Position numbers and translations under genes: made by a program. From positions 372,001 through 436,000 of the forward strand of contig NZ_QMHP01000001.1 in NCBI RefSeq assembly GCF_003313335.1: a stretch of 64,000 nucleotides of DNA. The letters run 5' to 3'. The notes beneath the pieces are model-generated. The model was not told the DNA's origin. It saw only the letters and a program-made list of their open reading frames with translations, and made no database searches. Positions within the stretch are counted from its first letter, which is position 1, and the number at the start of each line of letters is the position of its first letter. The stretch comes from Pedobacter zeaxanthinifaciens (GTDB lineage: Bacteria > Bacteroidota > Bacteroidia > Sphingobacteriales > Sphingobacteriaceae). Positions 7,463 through 15,405 of the stretch are shown in pieces.

Positions 7463-8932
7463 ATGAGCACAACTACAATTGCAAATGAAGTAACCGATTT
7501 CGAACTTGTTTCGGGATTAGAAATACATGTCCAGTTAAATACACAATCCAAGATATTTTGTACCGATAGCGCTGCTTTTGGTGCAGGCCCTAATGAACAC
7601 ATTTCAACAGTATCGTTGGGACTTCCTGGAGCTTTACCTAAATTAAATAAAGAGGTAGTAGAAAAGGCAATGCGAATTGGATTGGCACTTAACTGTGAAA
7701 TCAACCAATACAATTTTTTTGATCGCAAGAACTATTTCTACGCTGATTTACCAAAAGGATATCAAATTACACAGGATAACAGTCCAATTTGTAAAAATGG
7801 GTTTTTAAGTGTTCGCTTAAGCGATGGCAGCGAGAAAAGAATAGGTATTAACCGAATTCACTTGGAAGAAGATGCAGGAAAAAGCATGCATGATCAGGAT
7901 GAAAACTTTTCTTTTGTTGACTTGAATAGGGCTGGCGTTCCACTAATTGAAATTGTAACCGAACCTGATATTCGCAGTGCCGAGGAAGCGTCAGCTTTGT
8001 TAACTGAAATTAGGCAATTAGTGCGCTTCCTGAACGTTAGCGATGGTAACATGGAAGAAGGATCTTTGCGTTGCGATGCTAATATTTCCATTCGCAAAAA
8101 GGGTGATACTGCATTCGGAACGAGGTGCGAAGTAAAGAATCTAAATTCCATCCGCAATGTGCGCAGAGCGATTGATTTTGAATTTGGCAGGCAGGTAAAA
8201 GCAGTTGGCAATGGTGAACAGATTATTCAAAGTACCTTAAATTTTGATGCCGATAAAGGCACAACTTCGCCAATGCGCAGTAAGGAGGAAGCAAATGACT
8301 ATCGTTATTTCCCTGATCCGGATTTACCGCCTGTAAAAATTTCAGATGAGTGGTTAGCGCAGGTTAAAGCGACAATGCCAATGCTGCCTAAACAAATTGC
8401 TCAAAATTTAGTGACCGAATTAGGTATCAATTTATCAGAAGCTGCAGTATTAGCTGATGAAAGTGCATTTTATGAATATTATGTTGCTGCCGCTAAGGAA
8501 GTTACAAATAAAAAGAGTTTAGTGAATTGGTTGCTTGGAAACATCAAAGCTATTTTGAATGAAAAGCAAATTGGCATTAACCAATATACATTGACTCCAT
8601 CGCAGTTGGCGCAGGTAATCAATTTGGTAGATCTTAAAAAAATATCACAACAAAACGCCCTACAACAACTTTTGCCCGCTTTGGAAGCTGACGCAAATCA
8701 AAATGCAGAAAACTTAGCACAACAACTTAATTTATTGATAGTTGAAGATAACGCTGCGCTGGAAGGACTAATTGAAGAAGTGCTCACTAAATTCCAAGCT
8801 CAGGTTGAGGCATACAAAAAAGGAAAGAAAGGCGTTTTAGGTTTGTTTGTTGGCGAAGTAATGAAATTGGCCAAAGGTAAAGCCGATGCGAAAAGCGTAA
8901 ATGAATTAATCCTAAAAAAATTGGAGCAATAG
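7463..8932 (+). CDS. gatB: Asp-tRNA(Asn)/Glu-tRNA(Gln) amidotransferase subunit B
   Basis: 489 aa, full length. GatB activates the misacylated Glu-tRNA(Gln) or Asp-tRNA(Asn) so that GatA-derived ammonia converts it to the correct amide form. Diagnostic stretches are SGLEIHVQLNTQSKIFC near residue 15, the active-site FDRKNYFYADLPKGYQI near 87-103, and DYRYFPDPDLPPV near 278-290; the C-terminal YqeY-like helical domain follows from about residue 340. gatA and gatC are not adjacent, which is usual outside operon-organised genomes. A TlpA-like lipoprotein gene follows after 42 bases on the same strand and may be cotranscribed. Confidence 0.97.
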   Translation: MSTTTIANEVTDFELVSGLEIHVQLNTQSKIFCTDSAAFGAGPNEHISTVSLGLPGALPKLNKEVVEKAMRIGLALNCEINQYNFFDRKNYFYADLPKGYQITQDNSPICKNGFLSVRLSDGSEKRIGINRIHLEEDAGKSMHDQDENFSFVDLNRAGVPLIEIVTEPDIRSAEEASALLTEIRQLVRFLNVSDGNMEEGSLRCDANISIRKKGDTAFGTRCEVKNLNSIRNVRRAIDFEFGRQVKAVGNGEQIIQSTLNFDADKGTTSPMRSKEEANDYRYFPDPDLPPVKISDEWLAQVKATMPMLPKQIAQNLVTELGINLSEAAVLADESAFYEYYVAAAKEVTNKKSLVNWLLGNIKAILNEKQIGINQYTLTPSQLAQVINLVDLKKISQQNALQQLLPALEADANQNAENLAQQLNLLIVEDNAALEGLIEEVLTKFQAQVEAYKKGKKGVLGLFVGEVMKLAKGKADAKSVNELILKKLEQ

Positions 8933-8974
8933 CTCAATTACTGGTAATCTCATATCTAATTCAAAAATTAAATA

Positions 8975-10090
8975 ATGAAAAAAATAACATTGATTGTATT
9001 GGTTTTAGTAGCAGCTTTAAGCGCTTGTAAAGATAAAACCAAATTCACCATAGAGGGAAAGTTAAAAAACGCCAATATAAAAAATAAGGTGTATTTGTAT
9101 GGTATGGCTAGCAATACCATGGTGTTGTTGGATTCTACCAATTTATCAGAAAATGGCGATTTTAAGTTCGTTAATACCAAGCCTGAAGCAGATTTCTTCA
9201 GAGTGAATTATTTGACCAACGAATATATTGTGATTGCAAAAAATGGTGATAAAGTTGATATCACCGCTGATGTAGCCGATAAAAATCAGCATTATACCAT
9301 TGATGGTGCAGATGATGCCGCTAAACTAGCAGAGTTCAACGATTTGAAAATCAAATACCAAACGAAAATATTTGAAGTAAGTAAGCAATTTGAGGAAAAA
9401 GTAGCTGCCAACCCCGACCAAAGAGATGCACTATTACAACAGCTATCGCCGGTATACAACAACGCTTTAAATGATTTGAATCAAGCGATCATCAAATTCG
9501 CAATGGAAAACTCTAAATCTTTGGTGAGTTTTTACGCCATTAGCCTGGTTAATCCAATAGGAAATGAAAAAGCTTTGGTAGCTTATGCAGATAAAGTTGA
9601 CGCAGGTTTAAAGCAGCACTCGGCAGTTAAAAATTTTGTGGAAAAAGTTGGTAGGTTAAAAGCAGTACAAATTGGTCAAACCGCACCTGATTTCACCATT
9701 CAAAGCATTGATGGTAAAACGGTTAAATTAAGCGACTACCGAGGAAAGTATGTGCTGTTAGATTTTTGGGCATCGTGGTGTGGTCCATGTAGAGCAGAAA
9801 ACCCGAACGTGGTAAAAGCTTATCAAACTTACAAGGATAAAAACTTCACTATATTGGGCATTTCTTTAGATAAAGATAAAAATGCTTGGGCACAGGCGGT
9901 TAAGCAAGATAACTTAGCATGGGATCAAGTTGGTGAATTAAAAGATTTTGAAGGCGAAACAGTGAAGTTGTATCAGGTTGAGGCTATTCCAAGCTCATTT
10001 TTACTCGATCCAAATGGCAAAATCATCGCTAGAGATTTGAGGGGCGAGGAGCTTAATGCATTTTTAAACAAAACCTTACGCCAATTCTAA
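8975..10090 (+). CDS. TlpA-type thiol-disulfide oxidoreductase lipoprotein (DUF4369 + thioredoxin)
   Basis: 371 aa. A lipoprotein signal peptide ends at the lipobox LSAC with Cys18. Residues about 24-115 form a DUF4369 beta-domain (FTIEGKLKNANIKNKVYLYG), followed by a helical linker. From about 233 there is an AhpC/TSA-type thioredoxin fold with the redox motif WCGPC at 268-272 and a cis-Pro (AIPSSF) near 346. Such proteins are anchored in the periplasm and reduce disulfides, for example for cytochrome c maturation, or act as peroxiredoxin-like reductases. No cytochrome biogenesis genes are nearby, so the client is unknown. A response-regulator gene follows 98 bases downstream. Confidence 0.92.
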   Translation: MKKITLIVLVLVAALSACKDKTKFTIEGKLKNANIKNKVYLYGMASNTMVLLDSTNLSENGDFKFVNTKPEADFFRVNYLTNEYIVIAKNGDKVDITADVADKNQHYTIDGADDAAKLAEFNDLKIKYQTKIFEVSKQFEEKVAANPDQRDALLQQLSPVYNNALNDLNQAIIKFAMENSKSLVSFYAISLVNPIGNEKALVAYADKVDAGLKQHSAVKNFVEKVGRLKAVQIGQTAPDFTIQSIDGKTVKLSDYRGKYVLLDFWASWCGPCRAENPNVVKAYQTYKDKNFTILGISLDKDKNAWAQAVKQDNLAWDQVGELKDFEGETVKLYQVEAIPSSFLLDPNGKIIARDLRGEELNAFLNKTLRQF

Positions 10091-10188
10091 ATCTATGTTA
10101 AAATATGGAGTAGTCTTAACAATTTATTAACTTCATTTTAACTAAATGTTGCAATTGTATACTTACTTTCGTAACAAATAAAACCGCA

Positions 10189-10878
10189 ATGAGTACAGCT
10201 AAACAAAAGATCCTAATAGTTGATGACGAACCGGATATCCTTGAGTTAATAGAATATAACTTAAAAAAAGAGGGTTATCAGGTTTTTTTAGCCAGCAATG
10301 GTCAAGATGGTATCAATGTAGCTAAAAAGGTTCAGCCAGATTTGATTATTTTGGATATCATGATGCCGAAGATGGACGGTATTGAAGCTTGCCGTTTAAT
10401 GAGGGCCATACCTGAATTTAAAAATACTTTTATGGTGTTTTTAACAGCTAGAAGCGAGGAGTATTCTGAAATAGCGGGTTTTAATGTAGGTGCAGATGAT
10501 TATATTGCTAAGCCAATAAAGCCAAGAGCATTAGTAAGCCGCATCAATGCAATTTTGCGTCGTAATGCAAGTAGCGATGAGATTTCTGAAAATAGATTAG
10601 AAATTGGTGATTTGGTGATAGATAGGGAATCTTATTTAGTTTATCAAAATGGAGAAAAAGTGGTGTTAGCGAAGAAAGAATTTGAATTACTTTACTTATT
10701 AGCATCTAAACCAGGTAAGGTTTACACACGTGAATCCATTCTTAAAAATATTTGGGAAGATTCCGTGGTAGTCACCAACAGAACAATAGATGTTCACATC
10801 AGGAAATTACGAGAGAAACTCGGTGAAAATTACGTTTCAACCGTAAAAGGTGTTGGATATAAATTTGAGTTATCCTAA
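10189..10878 (+). CDS. OmpR/PhoB-family response regulator, no kinase alongside
   Basis: 229 aa: a receiver domain (about 1-122) with acidic pocket VDDE at 11-14, phosphoacceptor D56 (IILDIMMPKMDG) and conserved K (DDYIAKP), then a winged-helix DNA-binding domain (about 133-229) with the RTIDVHIRKLREKLG recognition region and GVGYKF end. It closely resembles Bacteroidota PhoB-like regulators. No histidine kinase gene is adjacent: upstream is the TlpA-like gene, and downstream is a terminator and then a gene on the other strand. Its partner must be elsewhere. TACTTTCG at 10164-10171 is a possible imperfect -7 box. Confidence 0.95.
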   Translation: MSTAKQKILIVDDEPDILELIEYNLKKEGYQVFLASNGQDGINVAKKVQPDLIILDIMMPKMDGIEACRLMRAIPEFKNTFMVFLTARSEEYSEIAGFNVGADDYIAKPIKPRALVSRINAILRRNASSDEISENRLEIGDLVIDRESYLVYQNGEKVVLAKKEFELLYLLASKPGKVYTRESILKNIWEDSVVVTNRTIDVHIRKLREKLGENYVSTVKGVGYKFELS

Positions 10879-10892
10879 TTGATAACAAAACG

Positions 10893-10924
10893 ATAGCCCT
10901 GAGTTCCCCTCAGGGCTATTTTTT
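10893..10924. terminator. Terminator between response regulator and WYL gene
   Basis: ATAGCCCTGAG (10893-10903) pairs with CTCAGGGCTAT (10909-10919), an 11-bp perfect stem with a 5-nt loop and a T-run to 10924. The WYL stop codon lies immediately after. Confidence 0.9.
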
Positions 10925-10925
10925 A

Positions 10926-11984
10926 TTAAAGTGCCAGCTGGCTTTGTTTTCCTTTGGCTGCCTGTGCATCATCAAGTTCATATTTCGCAGCGGCATGTTT
11001 TATTCTTCTTCTGATTTTCTGTGCTAGTATTCTAGGGCCTAACACTTTCACACATTCCCCAAAACCAAGTATTTCGCGTTCCAATTCATAGTTAAGTACA
11101 ACATCGATCCTAAAAACAGAGGTGACTTCTTTTTGTGCCACAAGTTGTTGCGAGTGGTGTAAAGGCTTAGTGATAATATATGGGGTAGTTGCAGCATCGA
11201 ATTCTAAAATTACTTTTTGCGCCCTATCTGTAGCGTTTTTGGTAACGCCAATTAGGTCGTTGTAATATCGGTCAAAGTCAACTCCATCATAAGGTAAAAA
11301 AGGTTCATTTGGTAATTCCTGAAACTCAATAATTCGATCTAGTGCCAAATTCATTAACATGTTAGTTTTTTTGGCTCTAACAATTAAAAACCATCTGTTC
11401 CGATACTCCTTTAATAAATAGGGGTAATAAATGGTATTTTGCGATTTTTGGGCTTTGAAGGATTTGTACTCAATCAGCAGTGCTATTTTTTTTAAGATGG
11501 ATTGATAAAGGGCAGGAATATATTCAGTTCCTTTAACTCTATTATTGTTTTCTAACTGAATGTAATTTCCATTTTTATGGGTCGATTTATGCAGGTTGTT
11601 TTCCAAACGAGCAATCATGTCGCTCATTTCATCGAAATAATTGAAAGCATTAAACTCTTTTAACACGCCAACAATTTCTTTCATTTTATCTACATCGGCG
11701 TTATTAATTGGCGCTTTCGTAATGCTAAAATTGGGATCTTCATAAACATAAAATCGTTTGTCCTTAACCACTATTGGTGCCTTATAACCCAACTTATCAC
11801 TTCGCATCAGTTGGATATCCGCTTGTATGGTTCGCTTGCTTACGCCGGAAGTAATTCCTTCGAGTTCATAAAGCGTATCGGAAACTTTTTCGATGAGGTC
11901 TTCCAAAGTCCATTTCTTGTATCTGTTTCTTAAACAATCATCAATTGTTTTATATCTTATTAAAGCTAGTTTATTGACGGCCAT
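10926..11984 (-). CDS. WYL-domain transcriptional regulator, divergent from rtcB
   Basis: 352 aa. The N-terminal third is a helical DNA-binding region (KRTIQADIQLMRSDKLGYK near 45-63, like DeoR/HTH_11-type winged helices). Residues about 165-240 are a WYL domain (YPYLLKEYRNRWFLIVRAKK and a LALDRI strand). The C-terminus matches the WCX extension (residues about 260-335). WYL proteins sense a ligand, in some cases nucleotides or nucleic acid, and control DNA-damage or defence genes (PafBC, BrxR). The gene is divergent from the RNA ligase gene rtcB across a 319-base spacer that holds two operator-like palindromes, so it is the prime candidate for rtcB regulator. Its ligand is unknown. The ATG at 11984 is preceded by A/T-rich DNA without a clear Shine-Dalgarno. 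Confidence 0.9.
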   Translation of the reverse strand: MAVNKLALIRYKTIDDCLRNRYKKWTLEDLIEKVSDTLYELEGITSGVSKRTIQADIQLMRSDKLGYKAPIVVKDKRFYVYEDPNFSITKAPINNADVDKMKEIVGVLKEFNAFNYFDEMSDMIARLENNLHKSTHKNGNYIQLENNNRVKGTEYIPALYQSILKKIALLIEYKSFKAQKSQNTIYYPYLLKEYRNRWFLIVRAKKTNMLMNLALDRIIEFQELPNEPFLPYDGVDFDRYYNDLIGVTKNATDRAQKVILEFDAATTPYIITKPLHHSQQLVAQKEVTSVFRIDVVLNYELEREILGFGECVKVLGPRILAQKIRRRIKHAAAKYELDDAQAAKGKQSQLAL

Positions 11985-12050
11985 ATTAAAATTTTAATTG
12001 CTTTAGCAGTAGCTATGCAATAAAACTAATAAAAAATTATTCAATAATTA

Positions 12051-12085
12051 ATTTGATCTGCGCATTGTATTTGCGCACATCAAAT
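12051..12085. promoter_or_regulatory. Operator-like palindrome 1 in the WYL-rtcB spacer
   Basis: Two 14-base arms (12051-12064 and 12072-12085) match as an inverted repeat in 13 of 14 positions around a 7-base centre TTGTATT. The core is TGCGCA-N7-TGCGCA. It lies 67 bases upstream of the WYL start. The same core recurs at 12169. Inferred to be a binding site for the WYL regulator. Confidence 0.65.
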
Positions 12086-12168
12086 TTTTTGAAGTGTATT
12101 TGATGTTAATTTAATTTTAATTATATAAAAATCAATTACTTAAATAAAAATCAAAATAATTTACTTAT

Positions 12169-12187
12169 TGCGCAATTGTACTGCGTA
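12169..12187. promoter_or_regulatory. Operator-like site 2, overlapping the rtcB promoter
   Basis: TGCGCA-ATTGTAC-TGCGTA repeats the site-1 core with the same 7-base spacing and a similar spacer (TTGTA). Its spacer contains the putative -33 TTG of the rtcB promoter, so a bound protein would compete with or position RNA polymerase. Confidence 0.6.
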
Positions 12188-12205
12188 CATCCGCTTGCAT
12201 CTTTG
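12177..12205 (+). promoter_or_regulatory. Predicted rtcB promoter
   Basis: TTG at 12177-12179, 18 bases, then CATCTTTG at 12198-12205, one base off TAnnTTTG. This spacing fits the Bacteroidota primary sigma factor. Transcription would start near 12210-12213, at the left end of the structured leader. Confidence 0.5.
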
Positions 12206-12210
12206 TAATG

Positions 12211-12303
12211 TTGCCGGTTGATTATATCGTAATAGTTTACTGGATAACTAAATGACACCCTCGGCAAGTGAACGATGCTTGCCGAGTTTTAAGAAAGAAT
12301 AAT
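12211..12303 (+). promoter_or_regulatory. Structured rtcB leader with two exclusive hairpins
   Basis: CGGCAA at 12262-12267 can pair with TTGCCG at 12211-12216 or with TTGCCG at 12279-12284. The second choice extends to a perfect 9-bp stem, CTCGGCAAG (12260-12268) with CTTGCCGAG (12278-12286), followed by TTTT, which resembles a terminator or sequester 17 nt before the rtcB ATG. Inside the first helix there is a small hairpin TAGTT/AACTA (12233-12250). The layout is that of an attenuator, or of a small RNA of about 80 nt made in front of rtcB. No known riboswitch class is recognised. Confidence 0.55.
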
Positions 12304-13728
12304 ATGAAAACAATCATTACAGGAAATGAGCTTTTAACCGTGGGTTTCTCCGAAGGTAAAACAATAGGCTTAGCTTTAACTTTAATTGCTGAACATTTTG
12401 AAGATTTAGCTAAAGAAGAGATTTTGAATCTGTTAAAGAAAATTAAAAGCTATCCAGAAAGCTTTTTGGACGACGACAAGTTAGCACCATTGGCCGAACT
12501 AATTGTAGCAGAAAATAATACCGAATTGGACGACACCATTTCATTAAATAACGTATCAAAAGACTACCGTATTTTCGGGGAAAGTTACATTGAAGAAGGC
12601 GCCAGAAAGCAAATGAACATTGCAATGAAATTGCCAGTTACCGTTGCCGGTGCATTAATGCCAGACGCCCATCAGGGCTACGGATTGCCAATTGGTGGTG
12701 TTTTAGCTACAAATAATAGCATTATTCCTTACGGCGTTGGCGTTGATATTGGTTGTAGAATGGCTTTAAGCATATTTGATATACCGGAGAAGCATTATTT
12801 CGGTAAGGATGACAAGTATAAAAGAGAATTAATTGCCTTTACCAAGTTTGGTGCCGGTAGGGAATTTAGAGGTTTTGAGAGGGCCGACCACGAGGTGATG
12901 GAAAGTGAAACATTTCAAGCTACTCCGCTGCTAAGAGGGTTGCATGCAAAAGCTTGGGCGCAGTTAGGTACTTCTGGTGGCGGTAATCATTTTGTGGAGT
13001 GGGGCATCATTGATTTTGCGGAACGTGATGAGATCTTGAATATCGATAAAGGAAGATACGTTGCCTTGTTAACACATTCTGGTTCAAGAGGATTGGGTGC
13101 AACCATTGCTGGCCATTACACAAAAGTAGCAAAACAGCTTTGTAAACTTCCTGATGATGCCGCAAACTTAGCCTACTTGGATTTAAATAGTGCAGAAGGT
13201 CAGGAATATTGGATTGCCATGAATTTAGCCGGCGATTATGCCTCTGCCTGTCACGAAGTGATCCATAAAAGATTAACCAAAGCCATAGGTGCTAAAGTGC
13301 TAGCTAAAGTAGAAAACCATCATAATTTTGCATGGAAAGAAACTTTAAATGGCGAAGAAGTGATTGTGCATAGAAAAGGCGCAACGCCAGCAGCAAAGGG
13401 TGTGATGGGAATTATTCCAGGCAGTATGACAGCTCCCGGTTTCTTAGTAAGAGGAAAGGGAGAAGTGGAGTCAATCCATTCGGCTTCACACGGTGCGGGT
13501 AGGTTAATGAGCCGTTCAAAAGCTATAAAAAACATCACCAAAGCGGAGATGAAGGCGGTGTTGAAGGATCATGGTGTAACTTTGATTGGCGCCGGCTTAG
13601 ATGAAGCACCGATGGCGTATAAAGACATACATCAAGTGATGGCTGCACAACAAGATTTAGTAGATGTAGTAGCCAAGTTTGAACCAAAAATGGTGCGTAT
13701 GGCCGATGATGGGAGTAGAGAGGATTAA
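12304..13728 (+). CDS. rtcB: RNA-splicing ligase RtcB (3'-phosphate/5'-OH RNA ligase)
   Basis: 474 aa from the ATG at 12304. RtcB joins 2',3'-cyclic phosphate or 3'-phosphate ends to 5'-OH RNA ends with GTP and Mn2+, in tRNA repair or splicing. Active-site pieces are all present: PDAHQGYGLPIGGV (120-133), GVGVDIGCRM with Asp148 and Cys151, GGGNHFVEWG with Asn228/His229, THSGSRGLG with His258, ENHHNF near 337-342, HRKGATPA, and the guanylylated His396 in SASHGAGR. No archease gene or RNA cyclase rtcA is adjacent. A GTG at 12268 in the same frame would start inside the leader hairpin, so 12304 is preferred. Regulation is probably by the divergent WYL protein and the leader. Confidence 0.97.
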   Translation: MKTIITGNELLTVGFSEGKTIGLALTLIAEHFEDLAKEEILNLLKKIKSYPESFLDDDKLAPLAELIVAENNTELDDTISLNNVSKDYRIFGESYIEEGARKQMNIAMKLPVTVAGALMPDAHQGYGLPIGGVLATNNSIIPYGVGVDIGCRMALSIFDIPEKHYFGKDDKYKRELIAFTKFGAGREFRGFERADHEVMESETFQATPLLRGLHAKAWAQLGTSGGGNHFVEWGIIDFAERDEILNIDKGRYVALLTHSGSRGLGATIAGHYTKVAKQLCKLPDDAANLAYLDLNSAEGQEYWIAMNLAGDYASACHEVIHKRLTKAIGAKVLAKVENHHNFAWKETLNGEEVIVHRKGATPAAKGVMGIIPGSMTAPGFLVRGKGEVESIHSASHGAGRLMSRSKAIKNITKAEMKAVLKDHGVTLIGAGLDEAPMAYKDIHQVMAAQQDLVDVVAKFEPKMVRMADDGSRED

Positions 13729-13731
13729 GTT

Positions 13732-13764
13732 AAATCCAATGGTGTAAATCATTGGATTTTTTTT
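13732..13764 (+). terminator. rtcB terminator
   Basis: AAATCCAATG (13732-13741) pairs with CATTGGATTT (13750-13759), a perfect 10-bp stem with an 8-nt loop followed by a run of T to 13764. Confidence 0.88.
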
Positions 13765-13884
13765 ATGTCCTAAAATTCTATTTAACAAAGTACTTTGAAA
13801 TATAAAGTAAATGAATAAATTTGCTTGGCAATTATTCAATAGCTTTTGTGATAGTTGCTGGATTAAATGAAATTATAAGTTAAC

Positions 13885-14475
13885 ATGACTGAGCGTACCG
13901 CTAATTTTTACAATAAGTTTTCCATATGCTATCCTTTGGTAGATATTTTACTTAAGCCCCAAAAGAAAATTTTATTTAAAGAAGTGTGTTTGTTGCCAAA
14001 GGGAAATTTATTGGAGATAGGAGTGGGAAACGGGCAACACCTGAAATATTATGGCAAACATCAAATAACAGGCATTGATACCTCTATTGCGATGTTGAAC
14101 GCGGCTAAGAAATATGATACGGGCAATGCTGATTTGCTTGAAATGGATGGTAAACAGCTCCATTTTAGTGATAAGGCATTTGATTATGCAGTATTATCGC
14201 ATGTTATTGCAGTAGTGGATGATCCTAACAGAGTATTATCTGAAGTTTACAGGGTGTTAAAACCTGGCGGAAAGCTATTCATCTTAAATCATTTTACACC
14301 CAATAACTGCCTGAAGTACGTTGATAAAATGTTTGAGCCTTTTTCAAAAGCTTTTCATTTTCGTTCTGTGTTCAAAATAAGTGAACTCACTGTTTTAAAA
14401 CAATTCACGTTAGTTAAGGAAGTTGGTTTTGGTTGGGGTAGTTACTTTAAATTGCTTGTTGTTGAAAAGCCATGA
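13885..14475 (+). CDS. Class I SAM-dependent methyltransferase, PmtA-like
   Basis: 196 aa. SAM-binding motif I is LLEIGVGNG at 42-50, the acidic residue after strand 2 is in ITGIDTS, and LKPGGKLFILNHF is motif III with its Asn-His in place of the usual Asp/Glu patch. The N-terminal TANFYNKFSICYPLVD and the KPGG/NHF region resemble bacterial phosphatidylethanolamine N-methyltransferases (PmtA) and UbiE-type enzymes; a lipid substrate is possible because the next two genes are membrane or lipid genes. The stop overlaps the next start by four bases (ATGA), so translation is coupled. Confidence 0.85.
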   Translation: MTERTANFYNKFSICYPLVDILLKPQKKILFKEVCLLPKGNLLEIGVGNGQHLKYYGKHQITGIDTSIAMLNAAKKYDTGNADLLEMDGKQLHFSDKAFDYAVLSHVIAVVDDPNRVLSEVYRVLKPGGKLFILNHFTPNNCLKYVDKMFEPFSKAFHFRSVFKISELTVLKQFTLVKEVGFGWGSYFKLLVVEKP

Positions 14476-14972
14476 AAAAATATGTTGCTATTGGTTTGGC
14501 CTTATTGGTTAGCTTGCTGATTTATTTATTTTACAGAACAGAAAAAACTGTAGTCACCTGTTTGTTCATCCAATTGGTTTCTGCTGAAAACTATCTGCTT
14601 TTGAAGCATAGTATTGTAAATGCTGTTCCATTAAACAATATGCTTATTTATTCATTACCAGAAGGCTTATGGGTATTGTGCATTACGCTCACCTCTAAAA
14701 ATTATGATATTAACTTTGGTAAATGGCGTTTGAATTGCACCTTTATTCCACTTATTTTTTGTTTTACCTTAGAGCTGCTGCAGTTATTTCATATAACCAA
14801 TGGCAGATTTGATATCGTAGATATTATATTCAGCCTAGTATTTTGGTTATTGGCCAATGGATTTTGGAACGAAAAAATGGAGCGGCAAAACTTGCTCAAA
14901 TCTAGAAATGCAAATGCTTTGATTTGTTTAGCAAGTTATTGCATTGTGTATTTGGCACACGTATTTAATTAA
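14472..14972 (+). CDS. VanZ-like small membrane protein
   Basis: 166 aa with four to five hydrophobic segments: residues about 3-20, 45-75 (less hydrophobic), 85-105, 112-128 and 148-164. The stretch ELLQLFHITNGRFDIVDIIF, with its Gly-x-x-D-x-x-D pattern between two membrane helices, is characteristic of VanZ-like proteins, whose role is poorly known (the founder gives low-level teicoplanin resistance). It overlaps the methyltransferase stop by 4 bases and is followed 6 bases later by dgkA, so the three genes form one envelope or lipid operon. Confidence 0.7.
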   Translation: MKKYVAIGLALLVSLLIYLFYRTEKTVVTCLFIQLVSAENYLLLKHSIVNAVPLNNMLIYSLPEGLWVLCITLTSKNYDINFGKWRLNCTFIPLIFCFTLELLQLFHITNGRFDIVDIIFSLVFWLLANGFWNEKMERQNLLKSRNANALICLASYCIVYLAHVFN

Positions 14973-14978
14973 AAAGCA

Positions 14979-15347
14979 ATGAGCAGATTAAATAAACATC
15001 TAAAAAGTTATCGGTATGCTTGGCGAGGTATTTTGCTGGCATTTAGAAATGAAAATAACATGCTCTTTCATTTGGTTGCGGCCATTTTAGTGATAGTGCT
15101 TAATACATTACTACAGGTTAATAAGTTTGATTGGCTAATTACCTTACTATTGATTGGCTTAGCTTGGACCGCTGAAATTTTCAATACGGCCATTGAAACA
15201 CTGGCCAACCGTGTAACGGAGCAGCAAGACCCCTTGATAGGAAAAACTAAAGATTTAGCTTCAGGTGCGGTACTGGTAATTTGCCTCTTTGCATTGATTT
15301 GCGCAGCTATTATATACTTTCCGTACTTTTTGCTGTTGATAAACTGA
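14979..15347 (+). CDS. dgkA: Diacylglycerol/undecaprenol kinase (DgkA family)
   Basis: 122 aa, full length for this trimeric membrane kinase. Three membrane helices are visible (about 30-45, 50-70 and 93-118) with the N-terminal amphipathic segment FKSYRYAWRGI-type sequence before them. The active-site motif E-x-x-N-T-A-x-E is present (E66, N69, E73). Gram-positive type members phosphorylate undecaprenol and proteobacterial ones phosphorylate diacylglycerol; the sequence is closer to the short undecaprenol/diacylglycerol-kinase group but the substrate is not certain. Last gene of the methyltransferase/VanZ-like operon, followed by a bidirectional terminator. Confidence 0.92.
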   Translation: MSRLNKHLKSYRYAWRGILLAFRNENNMLFHLVAAILVIVLNTLLQVNKFDWLITLLLIGLAWTAEIFNTAIETLANRVTEQQDPLIGKTKDLASGAVLVICLFALICAAIIYFPYFLLLIN

Positions 15348-15362
15348 ATGGCCTGAAATAAA

Positions 15363-15391
15363 AAATCCTGCTACAATAATGTGCAGGATTT
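15363..15391. terminator. Bidirectional terminator between dgkA and tRNA-Ser
   Basis: AAATCCTGC (15363-15371) pairs with GCAGGATTT (15383-15391), a 9-bp stem with an 11-nt loop. On the minus strand a run of T follows, so it also ends the tRNA transcript. Confidence 0.8.
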
Positions 15392-15405
15392 CTATTTTAT
15401 TTCCG

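Noticed and set aside
12268..12303. Longer rtcB start at GTG 12268
   Set aside because: It would add 12 residues that are encoded inside the leader hairpin; the ATG at 12304 matches the family start.
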